This document shows, one piece after another, positions 1 through 8,822 of a stretch of DNA of 64,000 nt. This DNA is from Vibrio mimicus CAIM 602 (GTDB taxonomy: Bacteria; Pseudomonadota; Gammaproteobacteria; Enterobacterales; Vibrionaceae): contig NZ_AOMO01000088.1 of NCBI RefSeq assembly GCF_000338875.1, forward strand, positions 124,001 through 188,000, read 5' to 3'. The position numbers were made by a program, and so were the translations under genes. Each line of letters starts with the position of its first letter. Position 1 is the first letter of the stretch. Under the pieces are notes generated by a model, which saw only the letters and a list, made by a program, of their open reading frames with translations, made no database searches and was not told the DNA's origin.

Positions 1-345
1 GAAAGTAACGGTGTGTACACCATTACGGTGAACAATCAAAGCTATGTGGTGAAGGTGGATGAAGGCGGCGACCTGACGCATGTTGCTCCCGCACCATCAG
101 CCAATAACGCACCAACACCCAATACAGCAGAAGGTGAAAACCTCGCTGCACCTCTCTCTGGCAACATCTGGAAAATTCATGCTGCCGCGGGCGATGAAGT
201 GGCTGAAGGCGATGTACTGCTGATCCTTGAAGCGATGAAGATGGAAACCGAAATCCGCGCGCCACGTGCCGGGGTGATCAGTGCGATTGAAGTCAATGAA
301 GGCGATGCCGTGCAAGTCGGCGATGCCTTGTTGGTACTGGCGTAA
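1..345 (+). CDS. oadA: Oxaloacetate decarboxylase alpha subunit, C-terminal end (partial)
   Basis: This is the 3' end of a gene that begins before the window; the frame is open from the first base. The visible part is a biotinyl (biotin carboxyl carrier) domain: an Ala/Pro-rich linker at about residues 28-42 of the visible part, then the lipoyl/biotinyl fold with the EAMKMET motif, whose second Lys is the biotinylation site. In the OadGAB sodium pump the alpha subunit moves a carboxyl group from oxaloacetate to biotin, and OadB then decarboxylates it. The gene ends 15 bases before oadB, in keeping with an operon. Its place next to citA and citB points to the citrate fermentation type of decarboxylase. 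Other biotin enzymes share this domain, so the name rests partly on the neighbours. Confidence 0.9.
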   Translation, partial: ESNGVYTITVNNQSYVVKVDEGGDLTHVAPAPSANNAPTPNTAEGENLAAPLSGNIWKIHAAAGDEVAEGDVLLILEAMKMETEIRAPRAGVISAIEVNEGDAVQVGDALLVLA

Positions 346-360
346 TCAGAGGCGGAAATA

Positions 361-1662
361 ATGGAAAATATTTTAGCCATGGTGCGTGATTTTGGCTTGT
401 TCCACTTACAGTGGGGGCAGGCCATCATGATCCTTGTCGGGTTAGTGCTGCTCTATCTCGCCATCGTCAAACGCTTTGAGCCTTTGCTGCTGGTGCCGAT
501 TGGTTTTGGTGGCATTTTATCCAACCTGCCTGATGCTGGCCTTGCTATGTCGGCGGTAGAGAATGCCTTGTATGCGGCCAAACCTGAAGTGATGGCAGCC
601 TTTTCGGATGTATTGCAACTCAGCTCTTACATGCCAGAGGACATCAAACAGGCATTGAGCCGTGCAACACCGCTGCAGATGACCACCTTGCATTTGCTTG
701 CCGAGCAATACCAGTACAGTGATGGCATGCTCTATCTGTTTTACAGCATTGCGATTGCCTCTGGTGCAGGCCCGTTAATCATCTTTATGGGTGTAGGCGC
801 GATGACCGATTTTGGTCCTCTACTCGCCAACCCCAAAACGCTACTGCTCGGTGCAGCGGCTCAGTTTGGTATTTTCACCACCGTACTGGGCGCATTGGCA
901 TTAAGCAGTTTAGGGGTGATGGATTTTAGCGTGGCGCAAGCGGCAGCAATTGGCATCATAGGTGGCGCTGATGGCCCAACCGCCATTTACGTATCGAGCA
1001 TGCTCGCGCCGGAATTGTTGGGTGCCATTGCCGTTGCGGCTTACTCCTACATGGCGTTAGTCCCTATGATTCAACCGCCGATCATGCGCGCGTTGACCAC
1101 GCAAGAAGAACGCAAAATTCAGATGCAGCAACTGCGTCAGGTGCACAAGCTGGAAAAAATCGGCTTCCCGCTCCTACTGCTGATTTTGATCGCACTTCTG
1201 CTGCCTTCGGCAACACCGCTGCTAGGCATGTTCTGCTTTGGTAACTTGATGCGTGAATGTGGCGTGGTGGAGCGTTTATCCGACACTGCACAAAACGCAC
1301 TAATCAACATAGTGACCATTTTCCTTGGCTTGTCAGTGGGTTCCAAACTGATGGCGGATAAATTCCTGCAACCCCAAACCATCGGTATTTTGGTGCTAGG
1401 CATTGTCGCTTTCTGTGTTGGTACGGCGGCAGGGGTGTTAATGGCGAAGCTGATGAACCGCTTCTCCACCACCAAGCTCAATCCTCTGATTGGTTCAGCA
1501 GGTGTTTCCGCCGTTCCCATGGCCGCACGGGTATCGAACAAGGTCGGGTTAGAAGCCAACGCACAGAACTTTTTGTTGATGCATGCCATGGGGCCTAACG
1601 TCGCAGGAGTGATCGGCTCTGCGGTCGCCGCTGGGGTAATGATCAAATATGTGATGGGCTAA
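361..1662 (+). CDS. oadB: Oxaloacetate decarboxylase beta subunit, Na+ pump
   Basis: This is a 433-residue polytopic membrane protein of the usual OadB length. It decarboxylates carboxybiotin on the alpha subunit and couples this to Na+ export across the inner membrane. The family signature GADGPTAIYV is present; its Asp (about residue 204) matches the Asp known to be needed for Na+ translocation in enterobacterial OadB. Many hydrophobic segments span the protein, for example around residues 20-40, 135-160, 165-195 and 255-285, and the C-terminal part carries a conserved SAVPMAARV stretch. It follows oadA by 15 bases and precedes citA by 70. Nothing looks damaged. Confidence 0.95.
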   Translation: MENILAMVRDFGLFHLQWGQAIMILVGLVLLYLAIVKRFEPLLLVPIGFGGILSNLPDAGLAMSAVENALYAAKPEVMAAFSDVLQLSSYMPEDIKQALSRATPLQMTTLHLLAEQYQYSDGMLYLFYSIAIASGAGPLIIFMGVGAMTDFGPLLANPKTLLLGAAAQFGIFTTVLGALALSSLGVMDFSVAQAAAIGIIGGADGPTAIYVSSMLAPELLGAIAVAAYSYMALVPMIQPPIMRALTTQEERKIQMQQLRQVHKLEKIGFPLLLLILIALLLPSATPLLGMFCFGNLMRECGVVERLSDTAQNALINIVTIFLGLSVGSKLMADKFLQPQTIGILVLGIVAFCVGTAAGVLMAKLMNRFSTTKLNPLIGSAGVSAVPMAARVSNKVGLEANAQNFLLMHAMGPNVAGVIGSAVAAGVMIKYVMG

Positions 1663-1670
1663 ACATAAAT

Positions 1671-1695
1671 GGTTGGGGTTTCTTAGACCCCAATC
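1671..1695 (+). terminator. Stem-loop between oadB and citA
   Basis: GGTTGGGG pairs with CCCCAATC (one G-T pair) around a 9-base loop. No T-run follows, so this is a weak terminator or a processing/attenuation hairpin between the oad genes and citAB, not a classic intrinsic terminator. Confidence 0.35.
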
Positions 1696-1732
1696 AATAA
1701 GCCCCGTTAATAGCAAGGATAGACTCGCCGGC

Positions 1733-3433
1733 ATGAAAATATCACTAGCGCAATTTTTACATACCAAGGTCTGCCAGACTCTTTCATTTCAGCAAAGGGT
1801 CGGAGCACTTCTGGTCGCTATGGTAGTGATCCAGCTTTCTCTGGTCGCCGGCTTTTTTCATCAAACATTAAGTGAAACGTTAGAAGATCAGATCAGCACC
1901 AAGGCATTAATTCAAGCCCGCGAGATTGCGACCGATCCCAACATCATCAAGCTGATCCAAGAAAATAGCCTCAACGAAGTACAGACCAAGATCGACCGGC
2001 TACAACGCATTTCAGATGCAGATTTTATCGTGGTCGGCGATTCTAAAGGCATTCGTATCGCCCATCCAGATGTGCAGAAAGTCGGGCTACCAATGCGAGG
2101 AGGCGATAACATCCTCGCCTTAAAAGAAGGCAAACACTACACCTCAACACAAAAAGGCAGCTTAGGTTGGGCTATTCGTGGTAAAGCCGCTATTATCTCT
2201 CCTTCTGGTGACATTCTCGGTGTCGTATCAGTGGGTTATCTGCTCGACAACATCAGTAGTTGGCTGATGTTTTACTCTTATCCAGTCATTCTAACTCTGT
2301 TGATTTTAATGCTGCTCTCAGCTTTAGGAGCATGGCTATTTACCCGCCATATCAAGCAGCAAATGTTCAACATGGAGCCGGAAGAGATCGCGATGAATCT
2401 CAACCTGCAACAATCCATTTTACAAAGTGTTTATGAAGGCATAGTCGCGATTAGCCTGAAAGGAGAGATCCTTTCCGTGAACGCTAAAGCACTGAATATT
2501 TTAGGCATTGCCCACCAGCCAAATCATTTGATTGGCCGCAATGTGCAAGAGTTTATTACTCCCACGAGCTTTTTCATGGGCGCAAGTCCATTTGGCCAAC
2601 TGGCAAAGACCGATAATGTCAGCCAACAAGATGAACTGATCAGCTGTAATGGCGAGACCTTGGTAGCGAACCGAGTACCGATCAACTCTGGGCAACAGCA
2701 AATTGGTTGGGTGGTGAGTTTTCGTCGCCGTAACGACTTCAATACGCTAACGTCGCAGCTCACCCAGATCCGCCAGCATAACGATAACCTGCGTGTGATG
2801 AGCCACGAGTTTGCCAACCGCCTTTCAACCATTGGCGGCTTAATTCAAATTGGTGCTTACGATGAAGCCGTCAAAACCATTCGCCGTGAAACCGCAGAGC
2901 AGCAACAACTGATCGATTTCATCGCTCAGACTTTTCACCCCAAGGTAATCGCAGGTTTGCTTCTTGGTAAGTACAGCCGAGCCAAAGAACTGGGGCTTTG
3001 TTTAGAGTTCGACCCTATGTCGCATTTGCATCAAGAGCCGGAGTGCATGACCTCCGATGAACTGGCAGCGGTGCTCGGAAATCTGCTTGATAACGCCTTT
3101 GAAGCGACACTGAAAAATCCAGACAGCAACAAAACCATTTCGCTGCTGCTCACCGATAACGGTGAGGAGTTGGTGATCGAAGTGGCGGATAACGGCAATG
3201 GCATCTCAGCCGACATTGCCCAGACTTTGTTCCTCAAGGGAGTGAGTAGCAAAAACAAACCGGGACACGGTATCGGACTTTACCTTGTCCATCAATTTGT
3301 CACTCAGGCTCATGGAGCGATTCTTATCGACAGTGCCGAGCCTAAAGGGACTATTTTTTCTATTTTTATTCCCAATCGACCCAACTCACTTGATGCGGCA
3401 GAGAGTGCCCCACTTCAAGTCGGAAGGGCGTAA
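1733..3433 (+). CDS. citA: Sensor histidine kinase CitA (citrate/C4-dicarboxylate type)
   Basis: This is a 566-residue membrane kinase of the CitA/DcuS family that senses an external carboxylate and phosphorylates the regulator encoded next. Order of parts: a TM helix at about 22-44, a periplasmic PAS/Cache sensor to about 180, a second TM around 185-210, a cytoplasmic PAS domain at about 225-330, the H-box MSHEFANRL with phospho-accepting His about 358, and a HATPase domain with N-box NLLDNAFEA, G1 DNGNGI and G2 GHGIGLYLV. The ATG at 1733 is preferred over a TTG at 1673, which would lie inside the hairpin after oadB; AAGGA lies 13 bases before it. The neighbours oadAB and citB support citrate as the ligand, but the ligand cannot be proved from sequence. 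Confidence 0.9.
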   Translation: MKISLAQFLHTKVCQTLSFQQRVGALLVAMVVIQLSLVAGFFHQTLSETLEDQISTKALIQAREIATDPNIIKLIQENSLNEVQTKIDRLQRISDADFIVVGDSKGIRIAHPDVQKVGLPMRGGDNILALKEGKHYTSTQKGSLGWAIRGKAAIISPSGDILGVVSVGYLLDNISSWLMFYSYPVILTLLILMLLSALGAWLFTRHIKQQMFNMEPEEIAMNLNLQQSILQSVYEGIVAISLKGEILSVNAKALNILGIAHQPNHLIGRNVQEFITPTSFFMGASPFGQLAKTDNVSQQDELISCNGETLVANRVPINSGQQQIGWVVSFRRRNDFNTLTSQLTQIRQHNDNLRVMSHEFANRLSTIGGLIQIGAYDEAVKTIRRETAEQQQLIDFIAQTFHPKVIAGLLLGKYSRAKELGLCLEFDPMSHLHQEPECMTSDELAAVLGNLLDNAFEATLKNPDSNKTISLLLTDNGEELVIEVADNGNGISADIAQTLFLKGVSSKNKPGHGIGLYLVHQFVTQAHGAILIDSAEPKGTIFSIFIPNRPNSLDAAESAPLQVGRA

Positions 3434-3445
3434 TAAGAGCTGATT

Positions 3446-4129
3446 ATGATGGAATTAATCGACGTACTGATCGTAGAGGATGAAACGAGCATTGCTGATG
3501 TGCACAGCTTTTATCTCAAACAGACCGCACGCTTTAGGCCAGTAGGCGTTGCACAAAGCATTAGCGAAGCACGTAACATGGTGCGAATACTGAAGCCAAA
3601 GCTGATTTTTTTGGATAACTATCTGCCTGATGGTCGCGGTATCGAGTTTTTGAAGGAGTTGACTCACCAACCTCAAGCGCCGGATGTTATTTTTATCACC
3701 GCAGCGTCGGATATGGAGACGGTGCGTGAAGCGGTGCGCTGTGGTGTGTTTGATTACTTGTTAAAGCCGATTGCCTACGATCGGGTACAAAACTCACTCG
3801 AGCGTTACCTAAAGTACATCAGCTCACTGCGTGCTAATGACAGCGTGAATCAGCGACACGTCGATGAACTGTTTAATTTTCAGGCTAAAACCGAGCAGTT
3901 GGATGGCTTGCCGAAGGGCATTGATGAGCTCACGTTGATCAAAATCCAGGAAATTTATCATCATGAGCCAAAAGCGGCTTATACCGCAGAATTGTTGGGG
4001 CAAGCGATCGGGATCAGTAAAACTACGGCCAGACGTTACCTTGAGTATTGTGTCTCCAGCGGTTTTTTGGAGGCCTGCATTCAACATGGCCGGGTAGGTC
4101 GACCTGAGCGCCTTTACCAAAAGCGCTAA
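3446..4129 (+). CDS. citB: Response regulator CitB (CitB/DcuR family)
   Basis: This 227-residue two-component regulator starts 12 bases after citA. The receiver domain (1-120) has the acidic pair E11/D12, the phosphorylation site D57 in LDNYLPDG, T85 and K107 in LLKP. The C-terminal part (about 160-227) carries the CitT-type helix-turn-helix with ISKTTARRYLEYC and the VGRPERLY tail typical of the family. It should activate citrate uptake and fermentation genes, which lie outside the window upstream of oadA in related genomes. Met1 and Met2 are both possible starts; the choice does not affect the domains. Confidence 0.92.
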   Translation: MMELIDVLIVEDETSIADVHSFYLKQTARFRPVGVAQSISEARNMVRILKPKLIFLDNYLPDGRGIEFLKELTHQPQAPDVIFITAASDMETVREAVRCGVFDYLLKPIAYDRVQNSLERYLKYISSLRANDSVNQRHVDELFNFQAKTEQLDGLPKGIDELTLIKIQEIYHHEPKAAYTAELLGQAIGISKTTARRYLEYCVSSGFLEACIQHGRVGRPERLYQKR

Positions 4130-4152
4130 CCTACCCGCACACCATTAACCAC

Positions 4153-4425
4153 TTATAATGTGTAATGAAAGGGGATCACTTCGGTTTTATCCCCTATTTC
4201 CAACATCCCTTCTAGGTTATTGCTGTGACACTGGCACAGAGGGATTACAAACACCCCTTCTTCATCTTTATCACGTTTTACCAGCACCGCCTGAGAAGAC
4301 GGCGTTAAGCAGTTAATCTCGGCACAAAATGCCTGACTTTGGCGGCTAAAGTGTTGCCAATAAGCCAACCAATTTTTCCGCGCTTCAGCGGAAGCCAAAT
4401 CTTTAGAGACCTTTTTTACTAACAT
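4153..4425 (-). CDS. Small conserved-looking protein with Cys/His cluster, function unknown
   Basis: This is a 90-residue protein convergent with citB, with its stop 23 bases after the citB stop. I do not recognise a named family. It has cysteines in FCAEINCL and in IPLCQCHSNN. The second motif resembles the VPLC..HN end of small HNH-like zinc proteins, so a treble-clef zinc fold is possible; this is only inference. The ending EVIPFHYTL also recalls that group. There is no signal peptide or membrane segment. The gene stands alone between citB and the divergent EAL gene, with a 292-base gap upstream that could hold both promoters. Confidence 0.65.
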   Translation of the reverse strand: MLVKKVSKDLASAEARKNWLAYWQHFSRQSQAFCAEINCLTPSSQAVLVKRDKDEEGVFVIPLCQCHSNNLEGMLEIGDKTEVIPFHYTL

Positions 4426-4717
4426 CGCATCACCACTGTGGCTATTAAGTCGCTCTATTAAAATGGATTTCGACCCGCCTAAGCATGAAGCGATTCAAAG
4501 TTCGCCGTAGCGATAAAAACCTTATTGGTTTTTATGTGGTTATCTCTTTTTCATTCATCGTTATCTCAACTTGAGCAATTTTTACCGAAAATGAGTCGGT
4601 TAATTTTATGTCAAAATAAAACTCCATAAATTGAACAAAAACCAGACATAAGTAACAATGAACCAGAAATTTACTGCCAAGGAATAGCGCAAACCTAACA
4701 AATAAGCGAGTCCTAAT

Positions 4718-6304
4718 ATGCAGGATTTTTTCCATGAAACCTTCATCCGCCGTAGTACTCATGCCTTTGGGGCTTTTCTATTTCCCTTAGTCATTGGCTT
4801 ACCCCTGATAACTTGGCAAACCAGCCATGACTTACAAAATGATATTCGTGACAATTTAAAAGCAGGCAATGCTCTGCTGGATTCTCTCGTGCAACACGCC
4901 GAAATTGCTAACGAGCGAGCGGCTCCTTACTTACGCATGTCATGTGACAACGCCCAGCCCTATTTGGCCGATTTAGTCGCCATTACCCCAGATGTACGCA
5001 GTATTCATCTCAGTGAAAATAATAAAATTTACTGTGATTCATTAGGTGGGAAAGGAATACGTCCGATTAATGAGTTTTTTAGTGCTGATGAAGAGTTGCT
5101 GTTGCTGCAAGGGAACAAATTGTCTCCCAACCATTCGGCGTTAATCTTTCTTCGAGATTATGATGAAGGCACGGTCTTTTCAGGGGTAAGCAGTTACTAC
5201 CTGCGTAACATTCTGTCGCTCATTAAAAGTTATGGAAACACTAGCCTACACATTGGTGAACGCTGGTTTAATGAAAGAGGGATCGTCACACATTGTTCAA
5301 AGCCAACCACCATTGAGCAAAATTCGCTGAAATACCCTTATTCATTAAGTACTTCCCTCACAATGGAGGACTATTGGGATTATTTTATTGATGCGAAACA
5401 CACCAGCTTATTGCTGTTACTCGTAATGTCCTTCGGGGTAGGTAGTTATGCTTTTTGGCGACAAGGGCAGATCAATGCTCTTGACCCAGAAATTCGCCGT
5501 GCGATACGTGCTCAAGAATTTGAGCCGTATATCCAACCCATCATGGACATTCATGGCCGCATGGCGAGTGCTGAAGTATTGATGCGCTGGCAGCATCCTT
5601 CCGCAGGGTTAATCCGTCCCGATCTTTTTATTCCCCTAGCAGAAGAGTCTGGGCTGATTGTCCCGATGACATCACAAGTGATGGCGAAGGTGCGTGACCA
5701 ACTGGCTCCATACCAATCGAAAATACCGTCTGATTTTCATATCAGTTTCAATATTTCCGCCAAGCACTGTGTGAATTCGGATCTTGTTAAAGATTGCCAG
5801 CACTTTTTAAGTGCTTTCAACAACCCGTCCCTTCTCTCACTAGAGTTGACGGAGCGAGAATTGATTGAAGATACCGAAGAAGCTCGCAAACTCTTTGCCA
5901 AGCTGAATCAGATTGGCGTGCGACTGGCTATCGACGATTTTGGAACCGGCCATTCGAGCCTGAACTATTTGCAGACCTTTCAATTTGATGTGCTCAAAAT
6001 AGATCAGAGTTTCGTGCGCATGATAGGTTCAAATGCGGTTGCCAGCCATATCGTGGATACCTTATTGAACTTGGCACAGCGCTTAAACATGCAAACGGTG
6101 GCCGAGGGCATCGAAACCGCAGAGCAAGTCACTTACTTTGCTGCACGAGGAGTGGACTATATGCAGGGCTATTTCTACGCCAGTCCAATGCCAATGGATG
6201 ATTTCTTGACTCATTTAGTAATAGGCACTTGGGAGAGTTCAAATGCGCCCACTCAACTCACCCAAGCTCTATCACTGAATTTAGCGGAAAATGGTGCGAT
6301 TTAA
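4718..6304 (+). CDS. CSS-type membrane EAL domain c-di-GMP phosphodiesterase
   Basis: This is a 528-residue inner-membrane protein. A TM segment lies at about 15-35; a periplasmic CSS-like redox sensor domain follows to about 230, with Cys in MSCDN and in a YCDSLGG motif where the usual CSS reads CDS. A second TM lies at about 230-247, and a cytoplasmic EAL domain fills about 265-515. The EAL signature reads EVL (E286 in SAEVLMRW), and the other catalytic motifs are intact: ELTERE, AIDDFGTGHSSL, LKIDQSF and AEGIET. It should hydrolyse c-di-GMP to pGpG, with activity likely tuned by the periplasmic disulfide state. Its last 24 bases overlap the convergent gene at 6281. Confidence 0.9.
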   Translation: MQDFFHETFIRRSTHAFGAFLFPLVIGLPLITWQTSHDLQNDIRDNLKAGNALLDSLVQHAEIANERAAPYLRMSCDNAQPYLADLVAITPDVRSIHLSENNKIYCDSLGGKGIRPINEFFSADEELLLLQGNKLSPNHSALIFLRDYDEGTVFSGVSSYYLRNILSLIKSYGNTSLHIGERWFNERGIVTHCSKPTTIEQNSLKYPYSLSTSLTMEDYWDYFIDAKHTSLLLLLVMSFGVGSYAFWRQGQINALDPEIRRAIRAQEFEPYIQPIMDIHGRMASAEVLMRWQHPSAGLIRPDLFIPLAEESGLIVPMTSQVMAKVRDQLAPYQSKIPSDFHISFNISAKHCVNSDLVKDCQHFLSAFNNPSLLSLELTERELIEDTEEARKLFAKLNQIGVRLAIDDFGTGHSSLNYLQTFQFDVLKIDQSFVRMIGSNAVASHIVDTLLNLAQRLNMQTVAEGIETAEQVTYFAARGVDYMQGYFYASPMPMDDFLTHLVIGTWESSNAPTQLTQALSLNLAENGAI

Positions 6305-6601
6305 GCCCAGCGGTTCGCCAAGCCAGAGGATTTGGTCGTCTTGATGATCATAAGCATCATCCCCTGAAACCGGGTGAATCAACACGCTGAGTGAACCACG
6401 ATGTGCATCAAGCCACTCCACTAGGCCGTGTTGGTTATTGCGAAAATGCAGCTCAAACATCGGCTTTAAGTGTGGCCCAACCAAACGTGGCACAAGCCCA
6501 AACATCGCCAAAACATCTCTTCTCTCGTGCGCGATTTGTTGGCGGAAACGTTCGGCAATCACCGTTTGTTCGGGGTCAAAATAAACATGAGCATGGTACA
6601 T
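6281..6601 (-). CDS. DOPA 4,5-dioxygenase family protein
   Basis: This protein of 106 residues belongs to the small DOPA dioxygenase-like family, known from plant and fungal extradiol dioxygenases and from uncharacterised bacterial members. The conserved pieces are the start YHAHVYFDP, PRLVGPHLKPMFEL and LIHPVSGDD; the histidines in HAH, GPH and IHP are candidates for metal binding. The ATG at 6601 is chosen because AGGAG lies seven bases upstream; an upstream in-frame start would add 11 residues with no support. The 3' end overlaps the EAL gene on the other strand. The substrate is unknown. Confidence 0.8.
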   Translation of the reverse strand: MYHAHVYFDPEQTVIAERFRQQIAHERRDVLAMFGLVPRLVGPHLKPMFELHFRNNQHGLVEWLDAHRGSLSVLIHPVSGDDAYDHQDDQILWLGEPLGLNRTIFR

Positions 6602-6777
6602 AACAACTCCTTGGCTGACGCAGCATTCAAGCAACTTATTGAAATCGGTTAGCCATAATTCATAGAATCACAGCCACTTTTATTGTTGAAGCCAAGAATA
6701 GCGCCTCTCAAGCAGAAATATCAGCCAATAACTTTGTCCATCTCTATCGACTGCTTAGAATGACAGCAGTAATCGGT

Positions 6778-7754
6778 TTAACGGGTCATTTTCTTTACAA
6801 AAACCACCACGAACAGCGCCATCGTGAAGCTGCCCATAAAGGCTTCTAATGCCGCAACCAGTCGAGCAAAGCCATGTGGTGAGATATCGCCATAGCCCAA
6901 GGTGGTGAATGTCACCACACTAAAATAAACGGCATTAATAAATTCTAAAACTTGGAATTGCCAACCTGTCGTGTTGGCGAAGATAGGATTATGGACTGTG
7001 GTATCAAGTAAGTAATACACAGTGGCGCAGACTAGAATCACGCATTGCGAAAACAACACAACGCGCAGCGGATCTTCACCATAACCACAAAAAAGCTCCA
7101 CGATTTTTGAAATCACCCGAGGCAGGCTAAATCGTTTCATTTGATAACGGCGAAAGCGCATCTCTTTTTTAAAAAACTGCCCAGCGGTATGAAACAACCC
7201 CTGCATTTCACACTGCTTGCGTATATTGCGGCACACCTCTTCTAACTCTTGATAGAGCGAAACCTCGCTCAGGACATCACGATTTTTACGTGCTTTTTCG
7301 CCTCAAGCTCCTGTTTAAATGCCTCACCCCACTCAATATTTTCCAACCGAGCACGAGACAGCTCCACCCCAAGCATATTGGCGCCTTCCAACTTGGCACA
7401 ATTTAAGTTCGCGCCGAGCAGATTGGCTTTCATTAAAGAACTGCCACGAAGGTCCAATCGAAAACAGTGAGCATCCGTCAAATCTGCGCGATAGAAATCA
7501 GCACTACGGCAGGAATACCCTTGATGGCTACCGCGATTGACCAAATTAATATCTTGCAGTTGGGTTCGCGCAAGCTGAAATCCATCTAACGGGCGTCCGG
7601 AATGTGCCCAAGCCTCGACTTGCTCTTTGACCTCATCATGGCTTTTATCGACGGCAGGATCATGCCAATAACATAACCCACTGCTATTCGCCGTTTGGTC
7701 ACATTGCCACCCTGATGGGCTGCAATAACCACATGTTTGGGGCTTGCCTTCCAT
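6778..7754 (-). pseudogene. Pentapeptide-repeat / two-TM K+ channel fusion, frameshifted
   Basis: Two adjacent open frames look like one gene split by a single-base loss. The N-terminal half (7754-7269) has a Cys-rich start (CGYCSPSGWQC), then pentapeptide repeats (ADLTDA, ANLLGANL, AKLEGANM). The C-terminal half (open from about 7305 to 6778) has a helical linker with AGQFFKKEM, a TM, a pore with the K+ filter TLGYGD and a second TM. Adding one base to the run of five T at 7294-7298 gives a continuous 325-residue protein reading A-K-K-A-R-K-N-R-D across the join. Pentapeptide repeats, a linker of this kind and an Ion_trans_2 channel form a known architecture. If the shift is real, neither half is likely to work as a full channel; it may also be a homopolymer sequencing error. 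Confidence 0.72.
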
Positions 7755-7819
7755 TGTCCCGACTCCTTTTCACAGCGCTTATTGATAAGTTTAGAAACCT
7801 TCAAACAGAGCGCCAGCGA

Positions 7820-8719
7820 TCAGTGCGGTATTTGTTGATACAGCCAGTCGGTAAACACTTGTGTGGCTTCACTGGCTTGGTGCGTAATCAAAAAGTACCC
7901 AGCTTTGGCGGGGATAGGAGCAAAAGGCGTGACCAAACGACCGGAGTCTATTTCATTGGAAAGCAGCGCCATTCGCGCCATGGCAATGCCAACCCCAGCT
8001 TCAGCGGCTGACATCGCCATATCAGTACGATTGAAATAATGGTCGCGACGTTCCGGTAATACAATTCCCATTTGTTTTGCCCAGTAATGCCACTCTTGAT
8101 TGCGCGCCGCATTGGCCCAAGGCATCGCATCATGCAGCAGCACCACTTGCTGCCAATCAGCAGAGTTTGTCCAATCCTGTTGCAGCCAAGGGTGAGCGGC
8201 AAGATAAGTCGCGCTCATTACTGGCAATAAGAACTCTTCCATCAATAGCTGCGCATCACGCCGCGGGTAAGGCAGCATGCCGTAATCGATCGCCAAATCG
8301 TAATCACGCCTATCACTATCCACCAACGCCCCTTCCGCAAAACTTTGAATCTGGATCTCGGGATGACGACGATAAAAATCCTCTAAGCGAGGAACCAACC
8401 ATTTAAAGGCAAATGAAGGTGTCAGCTTAAGCCGGATCTCTTTACGCTCTGCTGAAGGAGTTAAACCACGAATGGTTTGCTCAATATCCTGATAACTACG
8501 TTGCACAGTATTGAGTAACAACCGCCCGGCTTCGGTTAAACGCACGCCACGCGAGTGCCGTTCAAATAAGCTAAAACCAAGCTGAGCTTCCAGCTGCAGC
8601 ATTTGTTGGCTAATCGCACCGGTGGTGAGGTGTAGAGCAGCCGCAGCTAAGCTAAAGCTCGGGTATTGAGCCACCTGCATGAAAGTATGCAAACTGGCGA
8701 CTTGATGGCTTTTCAACAT
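7820..8719 (-). CDS. LysR-family transcriptional regulator (GcvA/DsdC-like), divergent from dadA
   Basis: This is a 299-residue LysR protein: winged helix-turn-helix at about 5-65 (SFSLAAAALHLTTGAISQQ) and a substrate-binding domain at about 90-295. The sequence style (LFERHSRGVRLTEAG, LTPSFAFKWLVPRL) fits the GcvA/AmpR/DsdC branch. It lies head to head with dadA, with 103 bases between the starts, so it probably controls the D-amino-acid dehydrogenase gene and perhaps the alanine symporter further on; this is inferred from position. The frame is complete. Confidence 0.88.
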   Translation of the reverse strand: MLKSHQVASLHTFMQVAQYPSFSLAAAALHLTTGAISQQMLQLEAQLGFSLFERHSRGVRLTEAGRLLLNTVQRSYQDIEQTIRGLTPSAERKEIRLKLTPSFAFKWLVPRLEDFYRRHPEIQIQSFAEGALVDSDRRDYDLAIDYGMLPYPRRDAQLLMEEFLLPVMSATYLAAHPWLQQDWTNSADWQQVVLLHDAMPWANAARNQEWHYWAKQMGIVLPERRDHYFNRTDMAMSAAEAGVGIAMARMALLSNEIDSGRLVTPFAPIPAKAGYFLITHQASEATQVFTDWLYQQIPH

Positions 8720-8822
8720 GGGCTTGCTTTTAGTTTTACTAAAGGGTGGTGATAAATTTTATCGATTGTTAATGAAAAGTAAACCTCAGACACTGAGCCG
8801 ACAATTGAGAGAGGAGTCAATG

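Noticed and set aside
1137..1646. 169-codon open frame on the minus strand inside oadB
   Set aside because: It is fully antisense to a well-supported membrane protein and has no known motif; it is a shadow frame.
8077..8406. 109-codon open frame opposite the LysR gene
   Set aside because: Antisense shadow of the regulator.
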